In this document: piece after piece, positions 34,740 to 46,802 of the stretch | How positions within the stretch are numbered: the stretch's first letter is position 1 | Layout: every line of letters begins with the position of its first letter | Assembly: GCA_963932145.1 (NCBI GenBank) | Contig: OZ010599.1 | Coordinates: 41,757,095-41,821,094, forward strand | Direction of reading: 5' to 3' | Source of the DNA: Acanthosepion lycidas | Taxonomy: Eukaryota; Mollusca; Cephalopoda; Sepiida; Sepiidae | DNA: 64,000 nt | The notes under the pieces: model-generated | Told to the model about the DNA's origin: nothing | Database searches by the model: none | The model's input: the letters and a program-made list of their open reading frames with translations, nothing else | Position numbers and translations under genes: made by a program

Positions 34740-35510
34740 TACAAAGGAAACCACATGGTCTCACCTGGCACATACAGGACACCACAAAGCTGCCCTTTTT
34801 CTTGTTGGTAAAAATTACAAACAAGATCCTCTCTCTTTTCACCCCTTTCACACTGCTTGTTGTATACATATGTTATAGTTTCTCAGTATGGGACAAATTA
34901 ATGACAAGTACATATATATCTGTATACAATATCTCTTTGGGAACCATGCATACTTGTCATTCCTTGCTTTCAGCTATTCTGTCCCATCTATGTATTAAGG
35001 TGTTATTATATCATGGATATAATAATGCCTATAATTAGGCTATGCAAACTGAGAATATTATTTATTGTATAGCATTCTCATCATAACAAGGGATTCTATG
35101 CAAGAAAAATCGTATTGCATCTATATTCTAAACAAGAATTACTTACTTCCTTTAAAAAAAATCGAGTTTTGAAATACTGGCTTTTATCTGAGTTTGAACA
35201 CTTACAAATGGTACTGAATACTTTAGTATATTTGCTTCTGGGATTAAATCTAAGAAAATGCTGAAAACATTTTACATTGACTCATTATCACATAATATTC
35301 ATTGACAATTTAAATGCAATTGCCCTTGTAATATTTATGGACAGAAACTAAAAATAAATGATGCAATGAAGTGTCAGTTTTCAACTTTTATATAAAACTG
35401 AATTAATTTCTGTTTATAATCTATAAAGTTTTATAGAAAAACTGGATTAATTTTTGCTTATAATCTATAAAGTTCTACATAAAATTGTTTAAATCCCTGT
35501 TTATATTCTA
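34740..35510. other. No gene recognised
   Basis: AT-rich DNA. The phrase TTTCTG(T/C)TTATA(A/G)TCTATAAA recurs at about 35408, 35452, 36237 and 36806, so a short dispersed or formerly tandem repeat surrounds the neighbouring element. Confidence 0.4.
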
Positions 35511-36215
35511 CTAGCAGTAGATCCCGGCATTGCCCGGGGATGTAACAGTAAGAGATTGATCATGTATCGACCATCATAAAGACTGGAAAATAAAATTGAC
35601 AAAGATTATTGTTTAAGGTTGATGGACATGCATGTCTTAATTAGTTTTTTTTGTTTTACGAATTGGTCAAACCAAACTCAAACAAAAACATTGTTTTCAA
35701 TCGTTATGAGTCTACCGATTGAATAGAATTTTATTATAAACAATTGTCCTGTAAATGGAATTTTTAAAGCATTCTGAATGTAAAAATAAAAAAAAAGTGT
35801 GCAAGGCAATAAGAAACACTACCTGCCAAAAAAAAAGTGAAGTTTTGTTGAAATCGGTTGAAAAATGTAGGAAATCCAATCCCATATATAAACGAACACA
35901 CACACACACACAAACAACCAACCTGGGTTTTATAATGAGTATAACTCGATAACTCGATATTAATAAGTATAACTTGATATGAGTTGTACCCCTTTCATTA
36001 ATGCCTCTTAATCGTATTTTCAAATTGATTTTGTGCAAAAACAATTGTTTTTTTCCAATTTTTGGCACTGTCAGAACCACCGCAAGGTAATTTTATGTAG
36101 TCCTGTAAAGTTTTGTTGAAATCGGTTGAAAAATGTAGGAAATCTGATCCAATATATAAACATACAGACACACATACACACACACACAATCTGCGTTTTA
36201 TAATAAGTAAGATGC
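35511..36215 (+). mobile_element. Retroposon-like element with duplicated microsatellite tail
   Basis: Begins near TAGCAGTAGATCCCGGCATT and GCCCGGGGATG, a phrase I associate with a widespread invertebrate retroposon group. Two tails follow: GTTGAAATCGGTTGAAAAAT, GTAGGAAATC, ATATATAAAC, (CA)n and GTTTTATAATGAGTA at 35836-35945, and the same order at 36108-36210. No intact ORF is present. This is either a tandem duplication of the 3' end or two nested insertions. Confidence 0.55.
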
Positions 36216-36560
36216 TTTATATACAAATATGCTAATTTCTGCTCATAGTCTATAAAAGTTTTATATAAAAATGGGTTTAGTTTTACTTATATTATGTTGC
36301 GTGAGTGCTCCTAGTTGGACTAAAAGCAGTGACAAACACTATTTACACATATAAATGATGAGTCGTTATTGTTAGAGGTAAAAGGAAATGGAATAAATGT
36401 CAACAAGTCAATATTTCCATATATTTCTGTATAACAATTAAGAGGAGAAAAAATATAGTAGCATGAATGTAAATATAACTGAAAAAAAGAAGACATTAAA
36501 AGTTAGCTTTTAAGAACTGTGTATGTATATGTGAATGATACAGGTACAGGAATGTAAGTG

Positions 36561-36590
<30 letters not shown>
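36561..36590. repeat. (GT)n microsatellite
   Basis: About 14 GT units. Confidence 0.9.
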
Positions 36591-36595
<5 letters not shown>

Positions 36596-37185
36596 TTTAG
36601 TCACTCAGTAGAAAGATATCCATATGCTGGGAACAAGTCCCTAGTTGGTGTTACTTCTATTGAAGTAAAAGAGAGAAAAGAGAAAGAAACAAAGAGTGTC
36701 TTGTTTTTATAGCAGTTTAACAACACCACCTAGTAGTGTCTTGATCCTGACAAAGCCAAGTGGGAGCAACCCACAGATCTATGTTTTATATACAAATATG
36801 CTAATTTCTGCTCTTGATCTATAAAATTGTTATATAAAAATGGACTATTTATTGCATTGTGATGCATCATAGGACAAGATTTGATTTTCTATCTTCATGC
36901 CATCCCCCATTAATAGATTATTTTACACTTGATTATGACATTAATTTATGAATTAATCTACATGGCAGTCTCTTATAAATTGAAGTAAAGGAAGATGTTG
37001 GTCTCAGTCCTATAACTCATTAAAACAAGTGTGGGTATTACAGTGGGTAAAAAAAACAGGATGATTGTTCTGACACTTTGCTTTCAACTATGATGCCCAC
37101 AGGTTACAGACCAAGACTTCTTAACTGCTTTGGAGAAGGATATTTCTGTATGATGTCATATTGGCAAAATATTTTATTAGCTAGT

Positions 37186-37414
37186 CCATGAAAATCATTG
37201 CTTTCACTTCAACAGCATACCAAAATTGTTTTGAACCACTATCTAATTCACTGTCAGAGTAAGAAGACCAAAGAAAAAGAAATTTCTCAACATTTTTCAT
37301 CAGCCAATCCAGGACAATTTTTCATTGCTTTTGCCATCATCTACAACTTGTCTTGAATCACTGTCCAATTCACTGCCATAGTAAAAAGACCCAGGACTAA
37401 GAAATTCTATTGGC
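37186..37414. repeat. Imperfect tandem duplication, about 115 bp
   Basis: TCATTGCTTTCACTTCAACA...CTATCTAATTCACTGTCAGA and TCATTGCTTTTGCCATCATC...CTGTCCAATTCACTGCCATA are successive diverged copies, each followed by GTAAGAAGAC or GTAAAAAGAC. One minus-strand frame repeats an acidic SELDSDS-like phrase, which suggests a decayed coding repeat; no family is assigned. Confidence 0.6.
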
Positions 37415-38349
37415 ATATTTTATCACAAAAATTAAAATATTAATATAATAGTATAATATTAAATAGGGAATAGCTCCTACTTCAGGTCATACAATCTTAT
37501 TAACTGAAAGGAAACAGTCCATATTCTTTGTCCTAGGTTTTCAAGTTACCAAAGTTTTCTCATGGGAAGGAAACTAAAATGCTTGAGACAACATATAATC
37601 AGCATCTGTTTCTTTAGATCTATTCATTAATAATAATTAATCATTGAAATGATTCCAATGATCAGGAAGTTATCTTTCCTGTTGACAAGGTCAAAAATAC
37701 ATGGTGGAATAAATTGAAATGCAAAAGCCAGAAATGGTTGGCAGATCTAATATGGCTACTTTGGTTCAATGATAACATCAACCAGTCATAAATCAAAACA
37801 CATGTTTAAATCTTTTTCTAATTTACATATTCCATTAGGGAAAAAAAGTATTTTTTTTAGGTTAATATACTGCTAGAGAAACAGAAACAAAGAGAAAGAG
37901 AGAGAAATCTAGTAAGAGATGTATGTAAAAAATGTTTTTTCTACAAGTATGGCTGAATAACTGTTTACTGTTATGTTTATTCTTATTTCATTGATGAAAA
38001 AAACTGATTGGAGCTTTTTTGTTAGTCCTTCCCCAAAAGTTAATGTCCATTTTAAAATTTGCTTTGCTTCTTCCCGTTCTCATACTGAGGATCAAGAATC
38101 ATCAACAATTGTTACAGTCTTGAATTTAAACTCACTTAAAATAGAGGAATAGTGAATACATGTTACTGTTTAAGGTTATTATGAGATGTTTGGTAGGGAT
38201 GTTACAGTAAAGGTGGGTAATTGGTAAGGGGATGTAATTGGTAGTAATGTAGATGATATTAGTATATAACACTACCAAACATTATATAGTAGAAATCAGT
38301 TTATTTAATGAGATAAAGGTAGCTCCCTGTTTGGTCAAAATTCAGACTT

Positions 38350-38640
38350 TTGGTGGTGAAACTGGTATGTCTTCTTCAGGACACAGGCCTGGATGATGGC
38401 ATATGGAGACTGGGTATTGCCCAGACTATATGGTCTCTCTCTAAGCTGTACCGACAAGATTCAAAGGGATATAGGGCATTACATTTGGGACCAGGTTGGC
38501 TGCAGGAGTTGCTGAAAGTATTGACAGCCAAACATCTTTGAGGTCCTACTCTGGGTTTTCTGTCTGGATTTTCTGTCTGGATTTAATTCCATAGCCGTGT
38601 CCATGTTTGGATATGGCTGCAAGGAAGTACAGGTTCAAAA
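38350..38640 (+). repeat. Probable interspersed repeat, unclassified
   Basis: GC-richer than its surroundings. AAGCTGTACCGACAAGATTC, GGGCATTACATTTGGGACCA and a duplicated TTTTCTGTCTGGATTT are followed by AGGTTCAAAATCTAAATT, which resembles a Pol III B box. No open frame longer than 63 codons is present and no protein is recognised. Confidence 0.4.
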
Positions 38641-38714
38641 TCTAAATTTTCCCTCCCCTATTATATAACATTATATAATAATAATAATAATAATAATACA
38701 GTGATGCGGTCAAA

Positions 38715-38999
38715 AGTCAGCAGCAGTCAAGATTAGAGTTGATGGATGCATAGTATGTGTCGCCCCAGGACTGCACAGTTTTGAGTTCAGAGTTTTCTTC
38801 TTTTAGTCTGGTTCCACAACCACAGCTAGATAGCTTAATTTGCCTTGCTATTTAACACGTAGCTGGTGAGAGAAGAGATGGATTCATACCTTTCTCAAGT
38901 TTATTTCCACATGAGAATGGAATGAACTCAACTAGAATTTGAACTTCTCCCTCTGATTTCTCATTCCAAGCCACTATCCATTACACCACACACACATCC
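38715..38999 (-). mobile_element. tRNA-derived SINE, full head and body
   Basis: The minus strand starts GAGGATGTGTGTGTGGTGTA, continues TGGATAGTGGC (A box) and GAAGTTCAAATTCTAG (B box), then the body GAGTTCATTCCATTCTC, TTGAGAAAGGTATGAATCC, CCAGCTACGTGTTAAATAGC and AACTCTGAACTCAAAAC. The same body occurs at 60700-61030 and, behind a 5S sequence, at 63229-63350. It probably belongs to the octopus tRNA-SINE group (OK/OR families), a name I cannot verify here. Confidence 0.75.
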
Positions 39000-39597
39000 T
39001 CTTTATCTAAGATTCTCCCGAATCCTCTCCTGACCATTTCTTGCTGGCTACTGAGCCACAGTTCATCCAACCTCATCACAAGGATGAAGCCATTGGCCAT
39101 TGAAGGGTTGTCACCAAGGTGACTAAGGAGTCCCATCTACCCTAGTTTTTAAATCAGAATAAACCTTCTCCTAGACAACCAAGGCTAATGTCTATCAGGA
39201 AATTTTAAAATATGGAACTCTAAAAAGCTCCAAAATTGCTACACCCTATATTGCCAATTTAGTCTTAAAAAACTCATCTATAAACATAGGAAACAGAAAC
39301 TCCTATAGAAAAGCTGTATCTCCAGATACAACTAGTATCTCACTTCCTTGGGCCATGACATATATCTGGTTTAAAAATTGTTAATGTGCACATCTCAACC
39401 CACTTTAAACCTTCAATAGTGTTAGCTTGTGATCTAAACTATGTTTCCAGTGAGCATGTCATAATTATGAGTTAGAATATTAAAACACTGCATCAGTGCA
39501 GAAAGCTAGAAACTGTGAAACAAGAGAGGAAACAACTGAATATTAACATTCTAGGAGTATGTGAAAGGAGAAGGGGAATTATATAAGTGACAATCAT

Positions 39598-39598
<1 letters not shown>

Positions 39599-39640
<42 letters not shown>
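39599..39640. repeat. (TA)n microsatellite
   Basis: About 20 TA units. Confidence 0.95.
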
Positions 39641-39645
<5 letters not shown>

Positions 39646-39829
39646 CAGGTATAACAGCAGAATTGCCCAAATCATACAACAGCAAAATTGTCAAATTGTT
39701 AGATTAGGCTTTGAACCATTGTATCTTAGAAATGATTAACAATATCTTACTGGAATTTGCCAAAGTTTTAATAACACTATTGGCTTCTATTTTGAACAAT
39801 AAGAATATATTAAGCTCTAAGTTGAAAGG

Positions 39830-40030
39830 ATGATCCTTCTTGCTGTTGTGATCTCCTGATCCAGTTTTCCTTCTCTATTGTTTCTTCTTTTTTAAACTTA
39901 TTCACTGTTCTCTTGATGGTTCCTGAATGGACTTTGAAGATGGAAGATGTTGTACTATTACTGAAGGTCTGAATGGTCTTTTTCTCTCACCATTGCTTAT
40001 TTGGGAAATGATTTTAACCTGTTCTCTTTC
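39830..40030 (-). pseudogene. Possible Tc1-like transposase N-terminal remnant
   Basis: One minus-strand frame reads KVHSGTIKRTVNKFKKEETI then EKENWIRRSQQ, resembling the helix-turn-helix and linker of Tc1-type transposases (TI.RTVKRF...G....R.RSGRP). No catalytic part is seen. Confidence 0.25.
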
Positions 40031-41070
40031 TAGCTGAATAACTCAAAGGGTTTTTCAGTGATTCTAATGACAAATGGTGTCAAAATGGATAAATGTCTTA
40101 TCTGAAAAATAGGAAAAAAGAAACTGAATTAGTTTAGTGATTTTTTAGATGTTAAACATTTTGTTGGATGGACAATTATCCCATGCTGTTATACCTGGTA
40201 TATGTGGAAGGAAGAATAAGACTAAACAAGATGAACGTTTTGAGGTACTGATTACTGTTAGGTAGAGTCTTTCTAGTAAAACTTAAAGGGAAGTTAGTCA
40301 ATATAACAATCATAGTGGTATATGCACCTACATCAAAAGGATTTAAAAAGAAATAGCTAAGTTTTACAACACTAGGAAATGCCAAATGTCACAAAAGATT
40401 ATCATTACGGGTTGCCTAAATGTAAAGGTCAGAATGAAGCAAGATAGTAAAATGGCTGGTAAATATGAACTTAGAAGCACCAAGCAACAAATAAATTACT
40501 TCGTGATCAACAAACAATTTAGAAACACAGTTTGGTCTCAACTACTGTAGGAGTGATAACATCCAAATTATATGAAAACTTATAGGAAGATAAAAATTAA
40601 CAAAACCCAAAGCAATGGAATTGTACACTAGACATTATGACCAGAAATTCTTTTCAAAATGTTTTTCATATTACTATAGATTAAATACTCCAAATTATAG
40701 GGTGTTCAATTTGCTATGTAAATTCATTGTAAATTAATCTTCCAATGGAAGTCCAAACAAATATTCTCATACAACATGATTTCGTAAGATTAAAGAAAAA
40801 TTAAAAGTTTAAAACTCATAATCTGGAGTTCTTTGCCATATCAACTAAGCACTGCAGATTACAAATTTCAAAAAATTTTTTTAATTTCCTTACATTTTAA
40901 GAAATCATATATGAACATACAAAGGTTGTTCAAATTGTTCTAAGCTTCACCCAGAAAGAAGAGCCATAGCTGAACATTTTTGTTATAGCAACACTCTACC
41001 ACTTCTTATAAAACTGGAAAAACTAATTCAGATTTCTGAATTCATTTCTGTGCATGTGAAGCCAATACAA
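40031..41070. other. No gene recognised
   Basis: AT-rich DNA. AATTTGCTATGTAAATT at about 40708 recurs inverted as AATTTACATAGCAAA at about 42143, beyond the mariner pseudogene. This may be an outer inverted repeat, or chance in AT-rich DNA. Confidence 0.35.
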
Positions 41071-42121
41071 ATGTGAGAGGTGTGCAAAAAATCTAAAAAT
41101 GGACAAAACAGAAACCTGAGCAGTCATAAAGTATCAGCAAAAGAAATATATAACACTCAAAGAAAATCCATGAGGTCATGGTACAGACACCTGCTGAGGA
41201 CTCACCTTCCTATGCGTGTGAAGAAGTGGCCTGCAGAATTTAAGTAGGGTAGGGACAGCACAGAAGATGACTCTTGGTCAAGTTGTCTGAAAACCTCAGC
41301 CACTGATGAACAAGTTGATGCTATTCACTGTATGGTTTTGGATGATAGACATCTTACTGTCCAGCAGATAGTTAAGTCCATAGGCATTAGATTCAGTCCA
41401 TACTGTTTTAACTGAGATCTTGAGGATGAGCAAGATGTCTGTGTCTCAAGAATGTTGACACCAGAGCAGAAGCTGAAAAAAGTTGACATTTCCAGGATAC
41501 TTCTGATTCGGTTCGAAGCTGACTCTGAGAATTTCCACTTCAAGTTCACTACTTCAAACCTGAATCAAAGATTCAAAGCAAATAGTGGAAACACTCTGGT
41601 TCCCCACCCATGAAGAAGCTCAAGCAGGCAGCATCTAATGGCAAGGTGATGGCTTCTGTTTTTTTCTATTCTGAAAACGCAATCATGATAGACTATCTGG
41701 AAAATGGAAAAAATATTAATGTACAGTACTATGCATTAGAATTAAAACAACTGAAGGAAGCAATCAAGAGGGAATTATGGGCAGGTGTGCTCTTGCACCA
41801 GGATAATGCACCTATTCACATTACCCAGGTTGCATTTGCTGAAGCAGCTAACTGTGGCTTTAAATTGCTACCCCAACCCCCTTACTCACCAGACTTAGCT
41901 CCATCTGACTTATTCCTGTTTCCTGTTACCTGTGTGGTCACCATTTTGGAAACAATGATGAGATGCTCTGTGGAGGAGTTTTTTTTGAGAACCAGGATAC
42001 CATCTTCTTATGTGGTGGGATTGTAATGTTTAAGCACTGCTGAACCAAGTGCAATGGGGACTATATTGAAAAATAAACTGTCTTGTTTCTCCAACTCCTT
42101 CTGGCTGAATGACCCTCGTAC
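41071..42121 (+). pseudogene. Mariner (DD34D-type) transposase pseudogene
   Basis: Blocks in family order: STEDDSWSS near 41256, then KTSATDEQVDAIHCMVLDDR and HLTVQQIVKSIGI, LTPEQKLKKVDISRILLIRF, then in the frame starting 41610 KVMASVFFYSENAIMIDYLE, AGVLLHQDNAPIHITQVAFA, ANCGFKLLPQPPYSPDLAPS and DLFLFP. The second and third catalytic Asp survive in HQDNAP and APSDLF. The first (normally in DETW) is lost in a block reading TTSNLNQRF. Stops and frameshifts break it. GGCTGAATGACCCTCGTAC at 42103-42121 is the inverse of the mariner terminal phrase TACGAGGGTCATTCA; the left TIR was not found. Confidence 0.85.
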
Positions 42122-43150
42122 TTTGGTTTTTATACAGGATCAATTTACATAGCAAACAGGATCTATTGATTTTTATAAAATTTAATAAAAAAAGATTTTT
42201 TTTAGATATTCATGATATGAAATGCTTAACATAAAAACTTGAAAAAAATGATTATTTCTGGTTGCAATGTCTATTGTAAAACTCTACTCCTAAACTCTAG
42301 TTTAAAAAAAAGTAAAGGTATTTCAAAGGCCCTCTTAGTTCAGTGCCATAGGCAATGAACTACTTGAACAACTCCATGTGTTATGGCTCTGAGACTATCA
42401 CCAGTGAAGAGTTCAACTGAGAGATAGTAACTACAGTGAATTTCAACCATATGCAGGTTAAATCTGCACATGGGACAATTACTGGCAGTATAACCAGGTC
42501 GGTGATGACACAGCATAACTGGGCAGAGGACTTCCTAGACTGAAGTTGGGGGCCAGGAAAAAGGGTTCCCCCACAATGGAATCAATGGCCACATGTACAT
42601 GACTTATGCAAGACATCAGCTGTGGTCTGAACTGGAGAGGAATGGGCTCCTCCAGATCTACTTGCTATGCATGAATGAATACCTGTTCAGATTTCAACAC
42701 AGCTGAGATGTTGGGGGAAGCTGGTCAGGTGATTCTGTAACCACACCTGCTCATGGAATTGATTATGATAATTATGATGATGATGATGATGATGAGTACA
42801 TTGAAAAACTGTTCCATGACAAAAGAGTATAGAAACCAACAGGCAGAGAAAGACTCATGATACTAAATACTGAAGTCAAGATGAAGAGGAACAAAGAAGC
42901 AGGATCAGGTGAGATTGTCGAACGCATGCTGACAATGTTAGATGATATTAGGATTAATAAGGTTACTAAAAGGATAAAAGGAATATGTATTAGTGAAATA
43001 TCAGATCTAACTTCTGGGTTGAGGAGTTATCATTTTCACTATTTGCATGCATACTATTTTTGTCATTTTTGTTATTATTGTGATATGATCCATTTCCCCC
43101 AATAATGGTTCTGTCCTAACCATATATAGTCAGGAGAACTCTGCTACTAT
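42122..43150. other. No gene recognised
   Basis: 42330-42770 is less AT-rich, with no recognisable coding sequence. A (GAT)n run of about seven units lies at 42774-42796. A short ORF at 42857-43105 shows no family features. Confidence 0.4.
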
Positions 43151-43165
43151 GCAGAATTAGTTAAA

Positions 43166-45068
43166 GTTTACTGCTAAGTAAATTCTTATTATCTCAAACA
43201 ATTCTACTACAATTTAACTAGCTCTTATTGTTAACAATTTTGATAATGATTAATTTACACTGTCCAGAGAAACTTTCTATTGATCCCAACATGTCTGACG
43301 CTTAACTGGAATATCATCACTAGAGAATAACTTCTTGAGTACATACTGCAACCAAAGTTGTAATAAGCTGCACTATCTCACCAAATATGTATCAGCACAA
43401 GTTTATAAGTATTTCATCTTCTTACAAAGAGGCATTAACAATACTGAACAGGATCTACATAAAAAAGAAAAATGAAAGGTCTCTAGACACTTATTGACTA
43501 CAATACATCAACTGACTTCAGCTTCCATTGACGGATTTTATCAAACCTTAATAAAACTAAGTAAGGACTGTTCATTTTTGAGAGTATCAGTGGAACAATA
43601 TCAGGCTGAATTAATACGAGATGCCTTCATAAACTGGTCTGTGGATATCGGACAAGGAATACTCAAAAACAGCACCTTAACATTACAGCAGGCCTATGAC
43701 CAGGCAAGAGTACTAAATTTAGCAGAACAAAATGCTAAAAATTACAATACAGTTGCAGTAATGGCAGAGACCTCTCCACTTATTTTACCCCCGCCCCCAA
43801 TCACATGACACACTAGGCTCTCTGAAAATATCAGCTTTTAACAAAACACACATGATTTTTCTGTGGGGGCAAGAGATATGCAAGGTTATTATGCCCCACT
43901 AGAAGGGACAAACGCTATACATATGACAAACAGGAGCATTGAGTTAAAGTTCATAAAAGTAACAAAAAAGAGGAGCAAAACGGTATCTTGTTAGGCATCA
44001 TTGGATACATTTGGCTGCTTATCAGCTACAACTATAGAAATCATGTTTATGAATAACGAAAAGCACTGATTGACACAGGGAGTACAGAAAACTTCCTTAA
44101 TGCAAGCATTGTGAAAGTATATTCATGGAAAACTTACCCATGCCTAAACAAAGTGGCAATGGCTAGCTCATCTCTTTCCATAAAAATATTGGATACTGTT
44201 TAGTTGATCTATGAGTAAAGGATACTTTATATCAAGGAGTAAAATCTCTACTAATGTGAAGATCTATGCTGTGACTTAATATTAGGTACAACTTTTTGTG
44301 TTAACATTCATTAGCAGAAATACCCTTCAGAGTCTCTAATCCAACCTTCAAAGTCTGCAGCCTAACAGCTATGAGAATGCCATACCCAGCTCTCTTCAAC
44401 AATTTAACACCATATTATAAACCGGTAGGTACTAAATCTATGTGACATACTGAGGTGGATAAATTATTTATCCAAACTGAAGTTACTCATATGGTGAAGG
44501 AAGGTATAAACAAACCAAGCCATTCACCTATGCCTTCATAGTCTCCTGAGAACCAAAAAAAGCAAATGGTAATCAACTATTCCCAAACTATAAACTGGGT
44601 TTTGCTATGGATATCTATGCTCTGCCAAGAATAGACAATATGATAGTGAAAATAGCTAAAAACGACCTATGTGGTATACTGGCCTTTAAAAGTGCCTACC
44701 ATAAGGCCCAGTAGCAAACTCTTTTGGTGTAACTAATGGGATAGTTAGCTTTGAATGAGTGATAGAACAGATAATATTAAAAGAGAACCTGCAAGGCACC
44801 TATGCTTGCATAGATAATGTAACTATTTGCAGGAAAAATCAAGTGGAATATGAATTATTCATGACAGCCGTTAAAAAGTACACACTTACACTTAACCAAG
44901 ACAAATGCTATTTTAGATGTAAAAATTATAAAATTACTTGGGTACATAATAAGTAAAAATAACAAAAGAAGTTTGACTTGAGCATCCCTAACCTCTTGGC
45001 TCTTGAAACCAGGAGCTTACTGCTAAGAAAATTCTTATTGTCTTGAACAATTCTACTACAATTATAAC
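43166..45068 (+). pseudogene. Decayed Ty3/Gypsy retrotransposon between LTR-like direct repeats
   Basis: A Gag-like segment at 43494-43800 reads LSKDCSFLRVSVEQYQAELI, RDAFINWSVDIG and LTLQQAYDQARVLNLAEQNA. A retropepsin site LIDTGSTENFLN lies at 44066-44101. RT pieces are DKLFIQTEVTHMVKEGI near 44457 and YACIDNVTICRKNQVEYELF near 44793, then YTLTLNQDKCYF. These fit Gypsy elements with a YLDN(I/V)T(I/V)CG catalytic block; here it reads CIDN. Many stops and deletions are present, and RNase H and integrase are missing. GCTAAGTAAATTCTTATTAT with AACAATTCTACTACAAT at 43166-43218 recurs diverged at 45015-45068 and may mark LTR ends. Confidence 0.8.
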
Positions 45069-45187
45069 AATGTTTCACCTGTTGTGCCCTCCAGCCTTCA
45101 TCAGGTGTTTGTTGACCCAAGTAACTTACATGGGATTGCAAACTTAGCCCTTTTTTTTAATCTATGGAGATAGGCTTCTCTCATTCC

Positions 45188-45480
45188 ACTGCCTATATTT
45201 ATAGATACCTCGTCTAGTTCTTATTTTTAGTACTGCTCAGTTATTGCTCACCTTGTTTCTACTGAGTCTAAGTATACTCTGGCTGACTCGGGGATTGAAC
45301 TTACAACCACTATGTCACTAAAATCCTGAACCAACTGCCTATGTCTATAGATACCTCATCTAGTTCTTATTTTTAGTACTGCTCTGTTATTGCTCACCTT
45401 GTTTCCACTGAGTCTAAGTACACACTTCCTGGCCCAGGGATTGAACTCACAGACTCACAGGACAATAGCCTTGTGAATTA
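45188..45480 (-). repeat. Two tandem SINE-like units, period 146 bp
   Basis: ACTGCCTAT...TAGATACCTC, TTATTTTTAGTACTGCTC, TTATTGCTCACCTTGTTTC and GGGATTGAAC recur 146 bases apart (45188-45333 and 45334-45479). On the minus strand GTTCAATCCC fits a B box and CATAGTGGTTGTAAG could be a diverged A box. The two units differ at about one base in ten. Confidence 0.65.
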
Positions 45481-45483
45481 AAG

Positions 45484-45992
45484 TTTTGGCTCATGAATTT
45501 GGTGATATCCAGAGAAGAATATGCAATGCAATAAGTCCTGATCTGGCATTTCGTCGACAGTTGCTTTCTCACAGAAGTGCCGTGGCTTCCCTCTGTCTCT
45601 TCTACAAGTATTTTCATATTTTCATGGCAACTATTCTGACGAGCTACTTTTGCTGGTTCACAGACTGCATGAATTTAAGTGGGTTACTAGGCTGTCATCT
45701 TGGTCCCATCCTTTCACTGTCAAAACAGTTAAATGTAACCATCTCTTCTACTTAAACAGCTTCTTCCCATCTATGGAACTCCCTTCCTCTTGCTTGCTTC
45801 CCTGATAACTATAATCTTCAAATATTCAAGTGTAATGTCAATTGACATCTGACACCCTGAGCTTGTTCCCCGTCCTTTTCTGTATCCTTTCCTCAAACAT
45901 GCCTCTTTACTCTTGTTCTCAATCCTCTGTAACCCCCTTGCGTGCTAGTGGCATTCCCGCCTTGCTTGGGGTAAATTGCCTTAAAAAAATAG
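45484..45992 (+). pseudogene. LINE 3' end, copy E
   Basis: Reads DIQRRICNAISPDLAFRRQL, LSHRSAVASLCLFYKYFH, then frameshifted DCMNLS- and SKQLNVTISST-type sequence. The tail reads TGCGTGCTAGTGGCATTCCC, GCCTTGCTTGGGGTAAAT and an A-run. Same family and strand as copies C and D. Confidence 0.75.
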
Positions 45993-46631
45993 AGTAATTG
46001 TGAAAAGAAAACATGGTTAAATAAATTATTTGTATTTACAGACATATGCATATGAATTCAAAGGAGTCAAAAAGTAGTCTTTCGTTGAGTTAAAGTCTTT
46101 GGGTAGTTGATCCACAGAAAAATCTGGGATTTAGAAAAGACATTGATCACCAGTGAAGATTCACAGTCCAAGCTGTTGTTGGAGATGATTCATTTGAAGT
46201 TGTCGGCACATTTTTCTTTCAGTAAAGGCTGCAAGTGGGTGGGTGGCTGCTTAATAGTCATGTTTTCTCTTGTATATGAACAACTTGGAGACAGTCACAT
46301 CAATACTGCTGAAAATCAAAATCTGGGTTTTCTAAGAAATTTTTCCCTAAAATGCTCAAGCAAAATATGATTTTAGTTTTCTCTGATTGGTCAAATATTT
46401 TACATGGTGATGTTAATTTCAAACTAATAGACACTTTGATTTAAATAGTGTGCACTGTATTATGGAATCTTTTTGCCAATTTTTGTAATATTGTCTGTTA
46501 TTGGGTAGAAAATAAATTTTGGGCGTGTTTTAATATGGTATGCAAGTAGGTATGTAATTGTGTTGGAAATAGGGATTATTTCCGATAACCTCAAACAACT
46601 GACAAAGACATTAAAATATCTCCTGCCTAAA

Positions 46632-46802
46632 CCAGGAAAACAGGTTCCATATGAAAAATTGGAAAATTCAGAAGCCAAGAAAACAGGTTCCACATGAAAA
46701 ATAGAAGAATTCACAAGCCTGGAAAATGGGTTCTGCATGAAAAATAGAAGAATTCAGGTTCTAGGAAAATAGGCTCCGCATAAAAAATGAGAATTCAAAA
46801 TG
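46632..46802. repeat. Minisatellite, four units of 43 bp
   Basis: Units start at 46632, 46675, 46718 and 46761 (43, 43, 43 and 42 bp), each with GGAAAACAGGTTCCACATGA and GAAGAATTCA-type sequence. Divergence between units is moderate. Confidence 0.85.
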
